Assembly: GCA_019044685.2 (NCBI GenBank)
Contig: JAGTXX020000003.1
Location: 1,426,001-1,490,000, forward strand
Source of the DNA: Nannochloris sp. 'desiccata'
Lineage: Eukaryota > Chlorophyta > Trebouxiophyceae > Chlorellales > Chlorellaceae
DNA length: 64,000 nt
Direction of reading: 5' to 3'
Shown: positions 11,641 to 22,030 of the stretch, piece after piece
How positions within the stretch are numbered: the first letter of the stretch is position 1
How the letters are laid out: the number at the start of each line of letters is the position of its first letter
The notes under the pieces: generated by a model
The model's input: the letters and a program-made list of their open reading frames with translations, nothing else
What the model was told of the DNA's origin: nothing
Databases searched by the model: none
Made by a program: the position numbers and the translations under genes

Positions 11641-11996
11641 GTCAATATCCGAAACCCCTTTTTTTTGCAGGCAGCCTAATTGGACCGCTAAGGGAACTAA
11701 TTGCGTTTGTATTTGCATGAAGCCCGCATAACTTTATATATATATATGCATGAACTATATGTTATGGTCATTTTACGAGCACCTTGCATTCATTTTTACA
11801 GTTTGATCTTTGTGTAAAAGATTTGCATGTGATTGTAAAAAAAATATTTGTGCGCGGGGTACAGGCAGCAAGACGGCCTACAATCTTATCTCCAGACATT
11901 GATAAACAAAGTTACCAAGCGCGAAGGCCTAAAAACGCCTCTAGACCTGCCCCATCAAAATGTCAAATTCCAATATCCGAAGTGAATATCCGAAAA
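11641..11996 (-). repeat. Right arm of the inverted repeat
   Basis: 356 bp, inverted copy of 10485-10838, with one extra copy of the TCGGATATTGAC unit at its inner edge. Confidence 0.85.
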
Positions 11997-12108
11997 GAAG
12001 AGAATTTTTGAACCCTAAAAGAAAGGAAAAAGACCAGGAGGCCCCTTTCGTCCGTATTCAATCTACAAAACACTGTGCTCTATTAATTACACAATGGACA
12101 CATATATT

Positions 12109-12652
12109 CTAATCATGTAATGTGTCGAGTTGCTGTAATTCAGCTTTCAATTGCTCCATTTTCAATCCCATACTTCTTTGTACTTTACCCCGCTCATTCT
12201 CTTCCAACCCACTTAATAAAGTATCCCACTGTTCTAGCACTTTATCGACGAGGCCTTTCGCGTCATCGTAGCTATCGTTAAAGTAAGTTGTCCCTGCATC
12301 TTCTTGAGCGTATGCTATCTCCTCACGGGCTTCTACAAATAAATCATTAATCTGAAATAGAGGAGCAGGAAAAAAGTTAGTCTTCAAGACGGCGGCGGTG
12401 GTGACGCCTTAAATTTACTTTGGTTAGTAACCTATAAACTAGGGTTCGTATGAAACATATTTTTACCTTGTCCATGGATTCTTGGACCTGCTGCGTAGCG
12501 TCAGCACCAGGGCTGCTCTGCCAGCGGCGGAGAAGATGAGACGGTGCAGAAGCGACAGCAGCAACAGGAGAAATTGTAGCACCAGAGGTTGGGACAGCCC
12601 TCCAGGCAATTCCCATATTAACACAAACAATTTGACGCGCTATTTTAAGCAT
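12109..12652 (-). CDS. Small mitochondrial coiled-coil protein, function unknown
   Basis: Two exons (12467-12652 and 12109-12351) give 142 residues, joined at ESMDK / INDLFVEAREE in phase 0. The first ~50 residues are basic and Ala/Ser-rich with an HLLRRWQSS segment, as in a mitochondrial presequence with a cleavage region. The mature part is a helical, charged domain (VLEQWDTLLSGLEENERGK, then KMEQLKAELQQL) that looks like a conserved soluble coiled coil. I do not recognise a named family. The 3' end lies 113 bp from the inverted-repeat element, and the 5' end is divergent from CruP. Confidence 0.7.
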
Positions 12653-12951
12653 TTTATACTGGCTTGGGTATTACAACAGTGCAAAACTAATATCGAATCA
12701 AGAAAAGTGATCTCTGCAGAATAAAATGTATCTGGCTTTTTTTGCTTACTGCAATCGTATTAATTATGAACCAGATCGTTGAGCAAATTAAAAATATTTA
12801 CCATGGGTGTTTTCAGGTGTCTAAAGCAGCACAAAAAGCAGTGCCCACAAAAAATCTGTTTAAAATTTGCCTGATATTTCCTATAAGGCCACCGAACCCA
12901 GAACTGGCCCTAAATTTAATTCTTAACATCATTCGTAATCATAATCAAACC

Positions 12952-14772
12952 ATGGCAGCAAAGAGCCCTGTTTTCAAGGCACCGCTGTCAAATACCACTC
13001 GGCAAAATTATCCGAGATGCCGTTTGCACCCACGCGGTCGTGCTCCCGTGCGTATGCAAGCCACCACACAACAAACAAGCAGTATCACAGAACGCGTATT
13101 CAAAGATCTGGAGCGTAAAGCTGCAGAGGAAAGTAGTGGTGCTGGTGGTGCCGGGGGTGGGACGACTCTAGCTGACCTGAAACGGTTGGACGCAGCGTGG
13201 AAGGATCTTAAAGCTCGTGAAATCTACGGCCTACCTCCTAATTTTGTCCGCAACACAAGAGATCTCTTACCTGCTACACCTGCTCTAGATGTGATCATCG
13301 CTGGAGGCACTCTTGGCATTTTTCTCGCCGCTGCTCTTCAATGTGCCGGTCTTAAAGTCGCAGTCGTTGAACGTGGTCCTTTAAAAGGTCGATCCCAAGA
13401 GTGGAATATCTCGAGAAATGAGTTGACTGAGCTTGTAGAAGCAGGCGCACTCAGCGTAGAGGATGCCGAAGCGAGTGTATCGATTGAATTTAACCCAGTC
13501 AGAGCAGCATTCCACGGTTATAAAGATGTCTGGACTAGTGACGTGTTAAACTTGGGTGTAAGTCCCGAGAAGCTTATAGAAGGTGCCCGTCGTGCATTTG
13601 AATCAGCTGGCGGTTTAGTAGTTGAAAAATTACCATTAACAAACATTTGGGTGCATCCTAATGGAGTTCAGGTTCGGGGCGCCGACAAAGCTCTTGCGGC
13701 AAAGTTGTTGATTGATTGTATGGGTCATCAAAGCCCAATTGTACGTCAAATTCGACACGGACAGAAACCTGATGGAATTTGCTGTGTGGTAGGCACGTGC
13801 GCACGTGGATTTGACCCCGAAAAGAATTCTACTGGAGACGTTATAGTGACCAACTCGCCTTCTGAACCACCATGTTCTCATGCTAATTCTGCTGGTACGT
13901 TAAGTAATTTACAGACGTTTTGGGAAGCGTTCCCAGCTGGAAGTGACCTGAGAGACCGTACTACGTATATGTTTACCTACATAGACGCAGCGCCAGAACG
14001 TCCCTCCTTAGAGTCTCTCCTTGAGCACTATTGGCATGCAATGCCGGAATACCAAAATGTTAAATTAGAAGACTTGGAGATTCGCAGAGTACTTTTTGGA
14101 GCATTCCCTACGTATAAAGATTCTCCATTAGCTCCTCAGTTTGATAGAATTCTCGCTGTTGGTGATGCAAGTGGCATTCAATCACCGCTCTCTTTTGGTG
14201 GACTGGCGGCAATGTCAAGGCATATTTCTCGATTAACTAGCGCAATTACCGAAGCTGTGGAGGCTAATGCATTCAAAACATACCAGTTAAAGTATGTGAA
14301 TGCATACAACCCTTCTCTTTCAGCTGCCTGGATGATGCAAAGATCCATGAGTATTCCAGCAGACGTAAAAAATTACGACGTTGATTTCATTAATAGATTG
14401 CTAGGTGGCAACTTTGCTGCAATGGAGAAAATGGGCGAAGCTACGTTGAAACCATTCCTACAAGATGTGATTCAGCCGGTTCCATTGGGGAAAACATTGG
14501 TAAAACAGATTGTTGCTGACCCGTTGTTTGTGTTGGCAATTTTTGGCAGAGTTGGGGTTTCCCCTTTGTTAAACTGGATGGTTCATTATGTAGCAATGTT
14601 GGCGTATAGTGGGGCGTATACTGTAGCAAAGAAGTATAATATTGTAGAAAAGGCGGAGGAGAGGTCTTCTCCATGGCAAAAATATTTAATTAAACGAGCG
14701 GTGCAGCGGTGGCAATATGGGGCCGGTTTGGACTTCAAGAATCCAATTGACGGAAAAGAAAACACTTCTTAA
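12952..14772 (+). CDS. CRUP: CruP, lycopene cyclase paralog (plastid FAD oxidoreductase)
   Basis: Single exon, 606 residues. CruP is a cyanobacterial/plant paralog of the CruA lycopene cyclase, linked in the literature to protection against reactive oxygen species rather than to bulk lycopene cyclisation. From about residue 112 there is an FAD Rossmann segment (LDVIIAGGTLGIFLAAA, then VAVVERG), followed by SQEWNISRNEL, which is characteristic of CruA/CruP. A second FAD-contact motif, AVGDASGIQSPLSFGGL, lies near 403-420. The C-terminus has hydrophobic membrane-associating helices. The N-terminal ~50 residues are basic and Ser/Pro-rich, as in a plastid transit peptide. The frame is open further upstream (to 12742), but MAAKSPVF at 12952 sits in a good initiation context and gives the more plausible transit peptide. 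Confidence 0.87.
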   Translation: MAAKSPVFKAPLSNTTRQNYPRCRLHPRGRAPVRMQATTQQTSSITERVFKDLERKAAEESSGAGGAGGGTTLADLKRLDAAWKDLKAREIYGLPPNFVRNTRDLLPATPALDVIIAGGTLGIFLAAALQCAGLKVAVVERGPLKGRSQEWNISRNELTELVEAGALSVEDAEASVSIEFNPVRAAFHGYKDVWTSDVLNLGVSPEKLIEGARRAFESAGGLVVEKLPLTNIWVHPNGVQVRGADKALAAKLLIDCMGHQSPIVRQIRHGQKPDGICCVVGTCARGFDPEKNSTGDVIVTNSPSEPPCSHANSAGTLSNLQTFWEAFPAGSDLRDRTTYMFTYIDAAPERPSLESLLEHYWHAMPEYQNVKLEDLEIRRVLFGAFPTYKDSPLAPQFDRILAVGDASGIQSPLSFGGLAAMSRHISRLTSAITEAVEANAFKTYQLKYVNAYNPSLSAAWMMQRSMSIPADVKNYDVDFINRLLGGNFAAMEKMGEATLKPFLQDVIQPVPLGKTLVKQIVADPLFVLAIFGRVGVSPLLNWMVHYVAMLAYSGAYTVAKKYNIVEKAEERSSPWQKYLIKRAVQRWQYGAGLDFKNPIDGKENTS

Positions 14773-15095
14773 TAATTCATGAGAGATTTCTTAGTTGAGT
14801 ACTAATATATACTAGTAAGTATTTGAATTTACACAAGAAGAAAATTGATTAGTTTTTCTTGCTTTCTTCATAGTATATAGATAGTATGCTATTATTGTAA
14901 GTGGTGTTGTAGACGACAAAATTGTTTGCATGGTTGGTTCAAAAGAAATAATTCATTTTTGGAGATATTTAAGAGGAATTTAGGCACTACACAGCAAGGT
15001 GATAGTAGCTATCAATCAATTGCAATTTGCAACTCTAAGCGTTGTTTCTTTAGTTCTATGGACAACAAAATTGATGAAAGAAATTGGTGGTATCT
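14773..15095. other. Convergent intergenic region
   Basis: 323 bp between the tails of CruP and the DUF1517 gene. AT-rich 3' UTR sequence only; nothing else recognised. Confidence 0.4.
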
Positions 15096-15744
15096 TTACC
15101 AACGATCATCTTCCTCATCAGAACGAGTGTTCTTTTTATCACCATCCTGTCCATTCGTGAAGTTTTTAACAGTCTGGAGAGCAATGTTAATGAAGAACAT
15201 GACGATCAGGATGTTGAAGAAGGAACCCAAGCCAAAGACAGGGAAGAAACCAATGCCACCGCCGAACATGGGCATGCCGTAGCCATAAGGGGAGACAATA
15301 GGGGGTGCACTGTAGTAGTTGTAGTTGCGAACACCGCCACCGCTAGCACCAGGAGAAGATCTAGGCATAGAAGGAGCACTGTGAAAGGGAACAAGGGGAG
15401 TAAAGTCAGAAGCAGGGTTCTTGTCTTTTTAGAGAACTAAAACCGGGAAAGAGAAAATAAAAAATTGAAACTTACCTTCTGGGACGTGAAGAGAAGCCAG
15501 AGCCACCCATGCGACCTCCGGAACGAGCTGCAAGAGCTTCGTCAGGAGTTCCAGCAAGCATAAGAGCAGCAGCAAGCACAGCAATAGCAGGAATCTTGGC
15601 CTTTTCGAGAATGCTCTGTTCAGTTTCCTTCTGGGCAGAGCAGCGGACACCAGCCGTCATCTTGCGAGCCTGAAGAGGCTTGAACTCAGTATTACGGGTG
15701 AGACAGGGGGCACGAGGGGCCAACTGCAGCTTAAGGGTGTTCAT
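15096..15744 (-). CDS. Short DUF1517-type thylakoid protein
   Basis: Two exons (15476-15744 and 15096-15378) give 183 residues; the junction restores SSRPRRSAPSMPRSS. The N-terminal ~55 residues look like a plastid transit peptide. They are followed by a hydrophobic export-like segment (IPAIAVLAAALMLAGTP) ending in ALAA, then a Gly/Ser/Arg stretch (RSGGRMGGSGFSSRPRR), a Tyr/Pro/Gly-rich region (YSAPPIVSPYGYGMPMF) and a membrane helix (FFPVFGLGSFFNILIVMFFI). This order matches the N-terminal half of DUF1517 proteins of cyanobacteria and plastids. The family's long C-terminal soluble domain is missing: the protein ends in a charged DEEDDRW tail. The function is unknown. Confidence 0.72.
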
Positions 15745-16072
15745 CGTGCACATTAACATCGAGAAGATATGTATTGTGTTTCGAAGAACAGTCGTTAGCA
15801 AAGTCCACTTTACTATCAAAGTTGTGGAGTAAATTCAACTTTACGTTTATATTTTACAAGCGAATGCGTCAATTTGAGTGAATATAAAATATCTTGAGGC
15901 CTCAAATATCTCCTTTCAAACTTCCTTTGCACAGCTCAAAATAAATCCCAGAGACAATGTCGGGGCATTTCGTAATATTATGCATATATGTGATCATATA
16001 TTGTTTAGGTAACCGTGCCCATTGCCAGTAAGGGTGCACTTGATCAGATCCCAAACTTGTCCATGTTACAAC
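15745..16072. promoter_or_regulatory. Divergent intergenic region DUF1517 / phosphoglycerate mutase
   Basis: 328 bp between divergent starts. AT-rich, no discrete motif recognised. Confidence 0.35.
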
Positions 16073-17805
16073 ATGAAAAATAAAGTCGCATTCGTTCTCA
16101 TTGACGGCGTGGGAGACGTCAGCATTCCCCGTCTCGGATTCAAAACACCACTAGAGACAGCTAAAACACCCGTTCTAGACGCCATCGCAGGTAATAACTA
16201 TCTTAATTTTTTAATCAGCATTGCGCCGCCTCCTTCTTTTTCAGTAGTGCCACTGTTCCGTTCCCTGAAATAACACCCTAATCTAATCCAGTTTTCTTTC
16301 TCCTTCTGTATAAATATAAAGCTGCTGGATATAATGGTCTAATAGATCCTGTAGAACCAGGCTTAGCTTGCGGCAGTGACACCGCTCACATGTCTCTCTT
16401 TGGCTACGACCCTCGCCAACTCTACCGCGGGCGAGGTGCCTACGAAAGCATGGGTGCTGGACTCTCAATGCAACCAGGTGATATTGCATTCAAATGCAAT
16501 TTCGCTACTTTAGATCCAGAGACAAAAATAGTCCTTCATCGCCGTGCAGATAGACGTTTTGAACAAGAAGGGCCAGTCCTTTGCTCTGCTGTAGATAATC
16601 TACAAGTCCCTGGCTACCCTGAACACAAAATTTTTGTGAAATATGCGACCGAGCATAGGTGTGGAGTTGTCGTACGTGGTCCTGGTCTGACCGATACAAT
16701 CACTGGGACAGACCCCCTAAAAGATAATCTTCCTCTACAAACATCGCTCCCTCTAGATCCCTCTTGTAGCGAAGCAATACACACTGCAAAAGTGATTACA
16801 GCAGTCGATGAACTCATACGCAGTGTTTTAGAAAAACACCCTGTAAATGAAGAGCGTAGAAAGGCAGGGAAGTATCCAGCAAATGTGATTTTATTAAGAG
16901 GATGCGGGTGTCGTTTAGCCCTTGTCCCGTTTGCTCAGCAACATTTTATGCAACCCTGTATCGTTTCTCCAACAAAAATAATCGCCGGGCTTGGTATGTG
17001 CGCATCAATGGATGTTTTAGACGTTCCAGGGACGACTGGAGATTATAGAACGCTATTTCATAAGAAAGCCGAGGCAGTGGCAGAAGCGCTCTGTCGTGAG
17101 AATAATAATAATTATGAATTTGCGTTCTTGCATGTGAAGGCAGTCGATGATGCAGGCCATGATCGTGCTGTAGATTTAAAGGTAAGGTATCTTGAAGTGG
17201 TGGATACAATGGTTGGTCAATTGCTCCGCTTACTATGGCAGGCAGAAAGAAAGTATGAAGTTGATTTAAAAGACGGGGAAAATAATGATGAGAAAAAACT
17301 ACAGCAGCAAAAGTTTACTGTAGTAGTAACAGGCGACCATTCGACCCCGGTAGAGTTTGGTGATCATTCAAATGAACCTGTCCCTTTTGCCATTGCCCAT
17401 GTGCGTCATGCTGTGCATGCTTTGGGCGGTGACGTGGCAGTAGAGAAAATAAAACTAGGGCCCATTCCCCATCCAAAAGCTGAAGGCAAAGAAGAAGAAA
17501 GTGAAGGACACGTAGGCAATGGAAATGGTTTCATGTTTAACAATCTGAATGCTATTACTAATGGCAAAATCAATGGCACCAAGAGCGATGCAAGGACTCT
17601 ATTTCTTAATGGCAGCAGCAGCGGTGGTGAGAGTAATGATAATTGTGTTACTAATGAGTACTCCTATGGTGATTCAGTGTTGAAATTTACAGAATTTGAT
17701 GCTGCTCAAGGTGCTTTAGGAAGGTTTCCTGGTAGTCAAGTGATGACTGTTGTTAAAGAATATGCAGGGGTATCACAGACCTCTGCCAATGGTGATGATT
17801 TTTGA
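16073..17805 (+). CDS. Archaeal-type cofactor-independent phosphoglycerate mutase (ApgM)
   Basis: Interconverts 3- and 2-phosphoglycerate in glycolysis. Two exons (16073-16190 and 16322-17805) give 533 residues; the join restores PVLDAIAAAGYNGL. Alkaline-phosphatase-superfamily metal motifs are present: FVLIDGVGD near residue 10, the nucleophile motif GSDTAH, and VVTGDHSTPVEFGDHS late in the chain. GRGAYESMGAGLSMQPGD and FKCNFATLD are ApgM signatures. Relative to archaeal enzymes there is a ~60-residue Asn/Gly/Ser-rich insertion (17490-17670) before the conserved C-terminal segment LGRFPGSQVM. No transit peptide is evident, suggesting a cytosolic enzyme. The start is the first ATG (MKNKVAFVLID), which begins right at the first strand of the fold. 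Confidence 0.88.
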
Positions 17806-17910
17806 AGAACTTGATTTCCCCTGCGTCAGTTAATATTGTTAAAAAAACAGTGGTTTACATACGATAAAGAATACATCATATACTAATAGAAGTACAATAA
17901 TAAATACAAA

Positions 17911-19035
17911 TTAGCAGGTTTCAAGGGGCCAAGGTTCCTCACAAGGCAATGCTTCATATAAAATAGATTTTGGTGCCGCCATAGCGTCTTGATTTTGTAT
18001 CAATCTCAGTTCCCTCACAGCACACACGTTTGCATTTCTTTCTCGCTCCTCTGCACCGCCCCCATGCCCTGAGGCATACTGTACTGTATCTAAGAGTACT
18101 GTCTGCAGGCCAGCTACTGCATATTCTAGAGCTAGTTTTAAATTTTCAGGGTGTCGATGCATCCACCCAAGAAGGAGAGCAGTGAAGAGATCGCCTGTCC
18201 CTGTGAAGTAGCCCTTTACCCTTGGAACCCTTAACTTATATTGAGTATAGCTATTGTTTTCTGTTGTTCTCGTGGTGTTCCCATCAGCCGTGGTGCCACG
18301 AAGCTGGCCGGTGTGTTTTTGTTTTTGTTCGATGGTCGTGCTGGCGACGATAATTACCCAACTAGGATCTAAGTTCAAACTAGTAATAACCACGGTATGT
18401 GGTCCTTTAGAATGAAGAATAGCACATGCAGCAAGTGCATCTTCTTCGCTTGTAATAGGCATCTCTGCGAGGAGCTCAGCTTCGTACTGATTCGGAGTTA
18501 TAACAGAAGCGATGGGGAGGATGGAGGTACGGAAAGCATGTGGGAGCTCAGGTCTGCAGTACAATCGGCCATCATCACCTTGCACAGGGTCGCATACTGT
18601 AGATCAAACATGCGAAAGAATGGGTTACTATATAGAAATGAAATTTCTCTGTGAAAGGAGGATGGATATTTTCTGTGTGCCAAATGAATATTTCAATGTT
18701 TTACCGTAAATTAAGTTTGGGTTAATTTTACGAAGACGATCTACAACCCCAGCGATAGTTTCCAGCAGTGATAAGCTCCCTATATACCCTGTCAGCAGGT
18801 GGGTATAATTCAATAGACCGTTGGTTTCTAGTCCATCTATTAGTTGCAGCAGACCAGTGCCATCCAGCACCTTGCCGGTGAAATTTGGGTAGCCAGTGTG
18901 ATTAGAAAACTCGACAGTGTTTATGGCATCTACATCCATTCCTAGACGATTTAAAGGGAGAACCGCACATTTATTACCCACATACCCATGCACGACATGG
19001 CTCTGTATCGATAGTACTCGAGAATTTAGCATCAT
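17911..19035 (-). CDS. PDXK: Pyridoxal kinase
   Basis: Phosphorylates pyridoxal, pyridoxine and pyridoxamine in the vitamin B6 salvage pathway. Two exons (18705-19035 and 17911-18596) give 338 residues; the junction restores [19 protein letters not shown], the ribokinase-fold DPVxGD motif. Other marks are the start [18 protein letters not shown], the substrate segment [26 protein letters not shown], and the anion-hole/catalytic motif [17 protein letters not shown] carrying the Asp base. A low-complexity insertion (~30 residues, Thr/Asn-rich) sits between the central sheet and the GTGD motif. The start is the first of two adjacent ATGs (19035, 19032). It is divergent from Pol kappa. Confidence 0.92.
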
Positions 19036-19439
19036 CTGAAGGATTTGAGTTTTCAAATGAGAGAAGGCATGCGAATCGCGAGATTCAAAAAACACAATCC
19101 AAAATTACAAATAAATATAGAGATCAGGATTAAATTGTTTATAACTGAACTTATTGTAGGATAAGGTGCAGATCAAGAGGTGAATGATTTTTTTCATTGC
19201 GGTGGCGGCAGAGTTGTGAGGTGAAAAGTTCAATATGCAGCCAAAAACTCAAGCTCCTAGCATAATAATATTAAATATTGAACATAGTACTACAACAGGG
19301 TGGTATATGGCACGCTATGAAACGCTTTTGTCTCATTCTGCAAGCACGTTGATCTCATTTGTTTGATCACATTCAAAAAGTTGATTATCTCCAAACGCCT
19401 TGCATTGCCTGACCAAGCACAGCTTTACTTCCCAAAATA
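19036..19439. promoter_or_regulatory. Divergent intergenic region PDXK / Pol kappa
   Basis: 404 bp between divergent starts. AT-rich; no specific element recognised. Confidence 0.35.
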
Positions 19440-21377
19440 ATGCATCGCCAAAGCTCTCCTTCTGGGCACCAGAAGACAGCACCTCGCACGAGCGCTACTA
19501 ACCTCCCAGCGAGCACGAGCACCTCGCCAGCTCCCGCTCCTGGAGCACCTCCTCAATATGAAACAGTTTTTACCAACGCCAAAGCAGGAATGGATAACGC
19601 TGACTTGAATAAAGTCAAACAAGTTGTCTACGAAATGTCCAAAGACTCTGCTCACTTCCAAAATGAACAACGCAAAATGCAGCAAACTGAAGAAAAGATC
19701 GCTCGATTCAAAGCCACTGCTGCTTCGCTTTCTTCCTCAGAACTCGCAGCAAAGGCTGCTGCAATGGATGCACGTATAGCTGAACTCGAAGCAACACGGG
19801 ACCTCAAGAGAACATGGATTCACGTCGACATGGATGCTTTTTTCGCTGCTGTCGAGGAATTGTCCAATCCGTCGTTGAAAGGAAAACCCTTTGCCGTCGG
19901 GGGCATTGGGATGATATCCACTGCCAGCTACGCTGCGCGTGGCTACGGAGTCCGTTCTGCCATGCCTGGATTCATAGCTTTGAAGCTTTGTCCTGAACTG
20001 ATTTTCGTTCCAGTTAACTTTGAAAATTATCGAAAAGCAAGCGAAATTACCAGAAAAGTTTTTTCTGAATATGACCCCCATTTTGAATCTGCCTCCCTCG
20101 ATGAAGCGGCACTTGACGTAACTGACGTCTGTGCATCACAAGGTATCAGCGGAGCTGAGATCGCAGAGCAGATTCGAGAGAAAGTAATGATAGCAACGAG
20201 TGGCTTGACCTGTAGCTGTGGCGTAGCCCCCAACCGCACTTTGGCAAAGATATGTTCAGATAAGAATAAACCGAATGGACAGTATGTATTGGAATCTACT
20301 AAATCTGCAGTAGAAGCCTTTGTACAGGATTTACCAGTGCGTAAAGTGCCCGGGGTAGGTAGAGTGACTGAACATGTTTTACGAGCGTTTGGTATTGAGA
20401 AATGTGGCGATATGTTTCAACATAGGGGTCTTCTCGCAGCTTTATTTTCCCCTCTTTCAATGGATTTTTTTTTACATTGCGCTTTGGGACTCGGTTCTAC
20501 ACAGCATGGAGACAGTGTGGCAGAAGGGGAAGTAGGGAGGAAAGGCATTTCTACAGAAAGAACTTTTCGACCGATATCAGTTCGAAGTGAATTAGAAGCA
20601 AAATGCAAAGTGCTTGCTGAAAATTTGGCGGCAGACATGGCTGAAGAAAACTTGAGAGGTAAAACATTGACTTTAAAATTAAAATTGACTACTTTTGAAG
20701 TGAGGACACGGGCTGTGACGCTGACTAGGTATATACACACTGCTGAAGATATTCTAGCTGCTGGGATAAAATTATTAAGAGCAGAGTTGCCGGTCGAGAT
20801 TCGGTTGATGGGGTTGAGAATGAGCCATTTTTACGAAGAGCCAAAGAGAGAACCTGGTCAACCTTCTCTGGAAGATGTATTTAGCCGGCGAGAGAACAAA
20901 CACCAGCAGCAACAGAAACAAAAGAAACAGCAATATGTGGAAGAAGAAAGTAAGAAAAGTGAAGACATTATAACTGACAATGATGAAATCTCTTTAGTAC
21001 ATACAAGTCAAGTATTGAGTGCTGGAGATGAAGTAGAGCTTACCCTCAGAGACTGGCAAGATCCTTCCGCCATACCTGCTCCTATACCTGCGAAAAAACA
21101 AGGGAAAGCTGTTGTGGAGCTGCCCAAAACGTGGGCGTGCGAGAGGTGTACTTTTGAAAATTCCAAAAGGCAGCTTGTATGCGAGATGTGTGGCTGTTCA
21201 AAGACCGGAACCCGCCCAGGAGACGATGCTGGTGCTGTAGCGGGAGGAGGGGGTCAGCGTCGTGGTAAGAAAAGATCCCAAACAACAACTGGATCTGCTT
21301 CAGCAGCAGCTGTGGGTGGCCATGGCGCATCGATATTAGATTTCTGTGTTGCTCAAAAAACTCAGAAGAAAGAATAA
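19440..21377 (+). CDS. POLK: Y-family DNA polymerase kappa with C-terminal NZF zinc finger
   Basis: Translesion polymerase that extends past bulky minor-groove adducts. Single exon, 645 residues. The N-clasp helices (MDNADLNKVKQVVYEMSKDS, residues 51-70) are specific to Pol kappa among Y-family enzymes. Catalytic carboxylates are Asp130/Asp132 in WIHVDMDAFFAAVE and Asp221/Glu222 in SASLDEAALDVT. The helix-hairpin-helix VRKVPGVGRVTEHVL and the little-finger domain follow to ~480. Residues ~562-586 form a RanBP2/NZF finger, W-x-C-x2-C-T-F-x-N-x7-C-x2-C, instead of the UBZ fingers of animal Pol kappa. The last residues, GASILDFCVAQK, resemble a degenerate PCNA-binding box. A Gln/Lys-rich linker separates the core from the finger. 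Confidence 0.93.
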   Translation: MHRQSSPSGHQKTAPRTSATNLPASTSTSPAPAPGAPPQYETVFTNAKAGMDNADLNKVKQVVYEMSKDSAHFQNEQRKMQQTEEKIARFKATAASLSSSELAAKAAAMDARIAELEATRDLKRTWIHVDMDAFFAAVEELSNPSLKGKPFAVGGIGMISTASYAARGYGVRSAMPGFIALKLCPELIFVPVNFENYRKASEITRKVFSEYDPHFESASLDEAALDVTDVCASQGISGAEIAEQIREKVMIATSGLTCSCGVAPNRTLAKICSDKNKPNGQYVLESTKSAVEAFVQDLPVRKVPGVGRVTEHVLRAFGIEKCGDMFQHRGLLAALFSPLSMDFFLHCALGLGSTQHGDSVAEGEVGRKGISTERTFRPISVRSELEAKCKVLAENLAADMAEENLRGKTLTLKLKLTTFEVRTRAVTLTRYIHTAEDILAAGIKLLRAELPVEIRLMGLRMSHFYEEPKREPGQPSLEDVFSRRENKHQQQQKQKKQQYVEEESKKSEDIITDNDEISLVHTSQVLSAGDEVELTLRDWQDPSAIPAPIPAKKQGKAVVELPKTWACERCTFENSKRQLVCEMCGCSKTGTRPGDDAGAVAGGGGQRRGKKRSQTTTGSASAAAVGGHGASILDFCVAQKTQKKE

Positions 21378-22030
21378 ATTACCCTGTTTATACTTGCTAC
21401 TCTGTGTAGTAGTTTATTTCTACTACTCTCATTCGTACTTAATGAAACAACAGCTATACTGACTTACTTGTAATTTAGGAAAGAAGATGAAGGAGAGATA
21501 AAATATTCAGAAGGAATGCATCGAATTAAAGCAAAAAAGAACAGGCATACACAAACACATACGAAGGTGGGGAAAAAATTAGGGGGGGGGGGGGGGGGAA
21601 AGACTGTAATTACAAAAAATAGATCGTAGCATCAACAACTTGACTTTTACTAGGCAGTCAATATTTTGTTAACAAAAAAACAAAAAAAAACATGGAAAAC
21701 TTTTATATGGAAGCTTTTGTTGTCATTAAGAGGTATAAAAAAGAATGAATAGGGGGGGAGAAACGTTAGAAACGTTTAAAACACGCGAAAATTTATTTTC
21801 AGAAAAATGGGGTCAAGAAAGAAATCACCACGTCGATGTACTTCTTCTTGTTAATTTTATTAGGTAGGACTACTTCTTTGTCATTATTCGAAAAAAGGGA
21901 TGGCTTGCTCTTTATTTAAGATCATGCAGCCATCTTAATAAAAGAGAGGGGGAGAGAAAAATAGGTATCTAGTAGATAGTATATCCGAGCGTAGTGATTA
22001 AACTAAAAGAAAAAAAATGACCGTGTGCAT
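21378..22030. other. Convergent intergenic region with a 17-nt poly-G run
   Basis: 653 bp between the tails of Pol kappa and the pseudokinase gene. It holds a homopolymer of 17 G at 21582-21598 and several A-rich runs. No reading frame or RNA is recognised. Long 3' UTRs are likely. Confidence 0.5.

Larger units (their letters stand above)
10485..11996. mobile_element. Putative DNA element with ~355 bp near-perfect inverted repeats
   Basis: The left arm (10485-10838) and right arm (11641-11996) are inverted copies that differ by only a few bases and microsatellite lengths. The same ~71-residue reading frame can be translated outward from both. Each arm carries short TTCGGATATT repeats at both its outer and inner ends; the right arm has one extra inner copy. 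The ~800 bp core holds a spliced gene of unknown function rather than a transposase. I found no convincing target-site duplication. The arms look recent because they are nearly identical. This fits a foldback-type or non-autonomous terminal-inverted-repeat element carrying a passenger gene; an inverted segmental duplication flanking a native gene is the alternative. Confidence 0.65.

Noticed and set aside
10485..11996. Target-site duplication for the inverted-repeat element
   Set aside because: Flanking bases (…cctcttt and gaagag…) are not a direct repeat, so no duplication is claimed.
12742..12951. N-terminal extension of the CruP frame
   Set aside because: Open by chance; the sequence is AT-rich and unlike a transit peptide, while MAAKSPVF at 12952 has a good context and gives a typical one.
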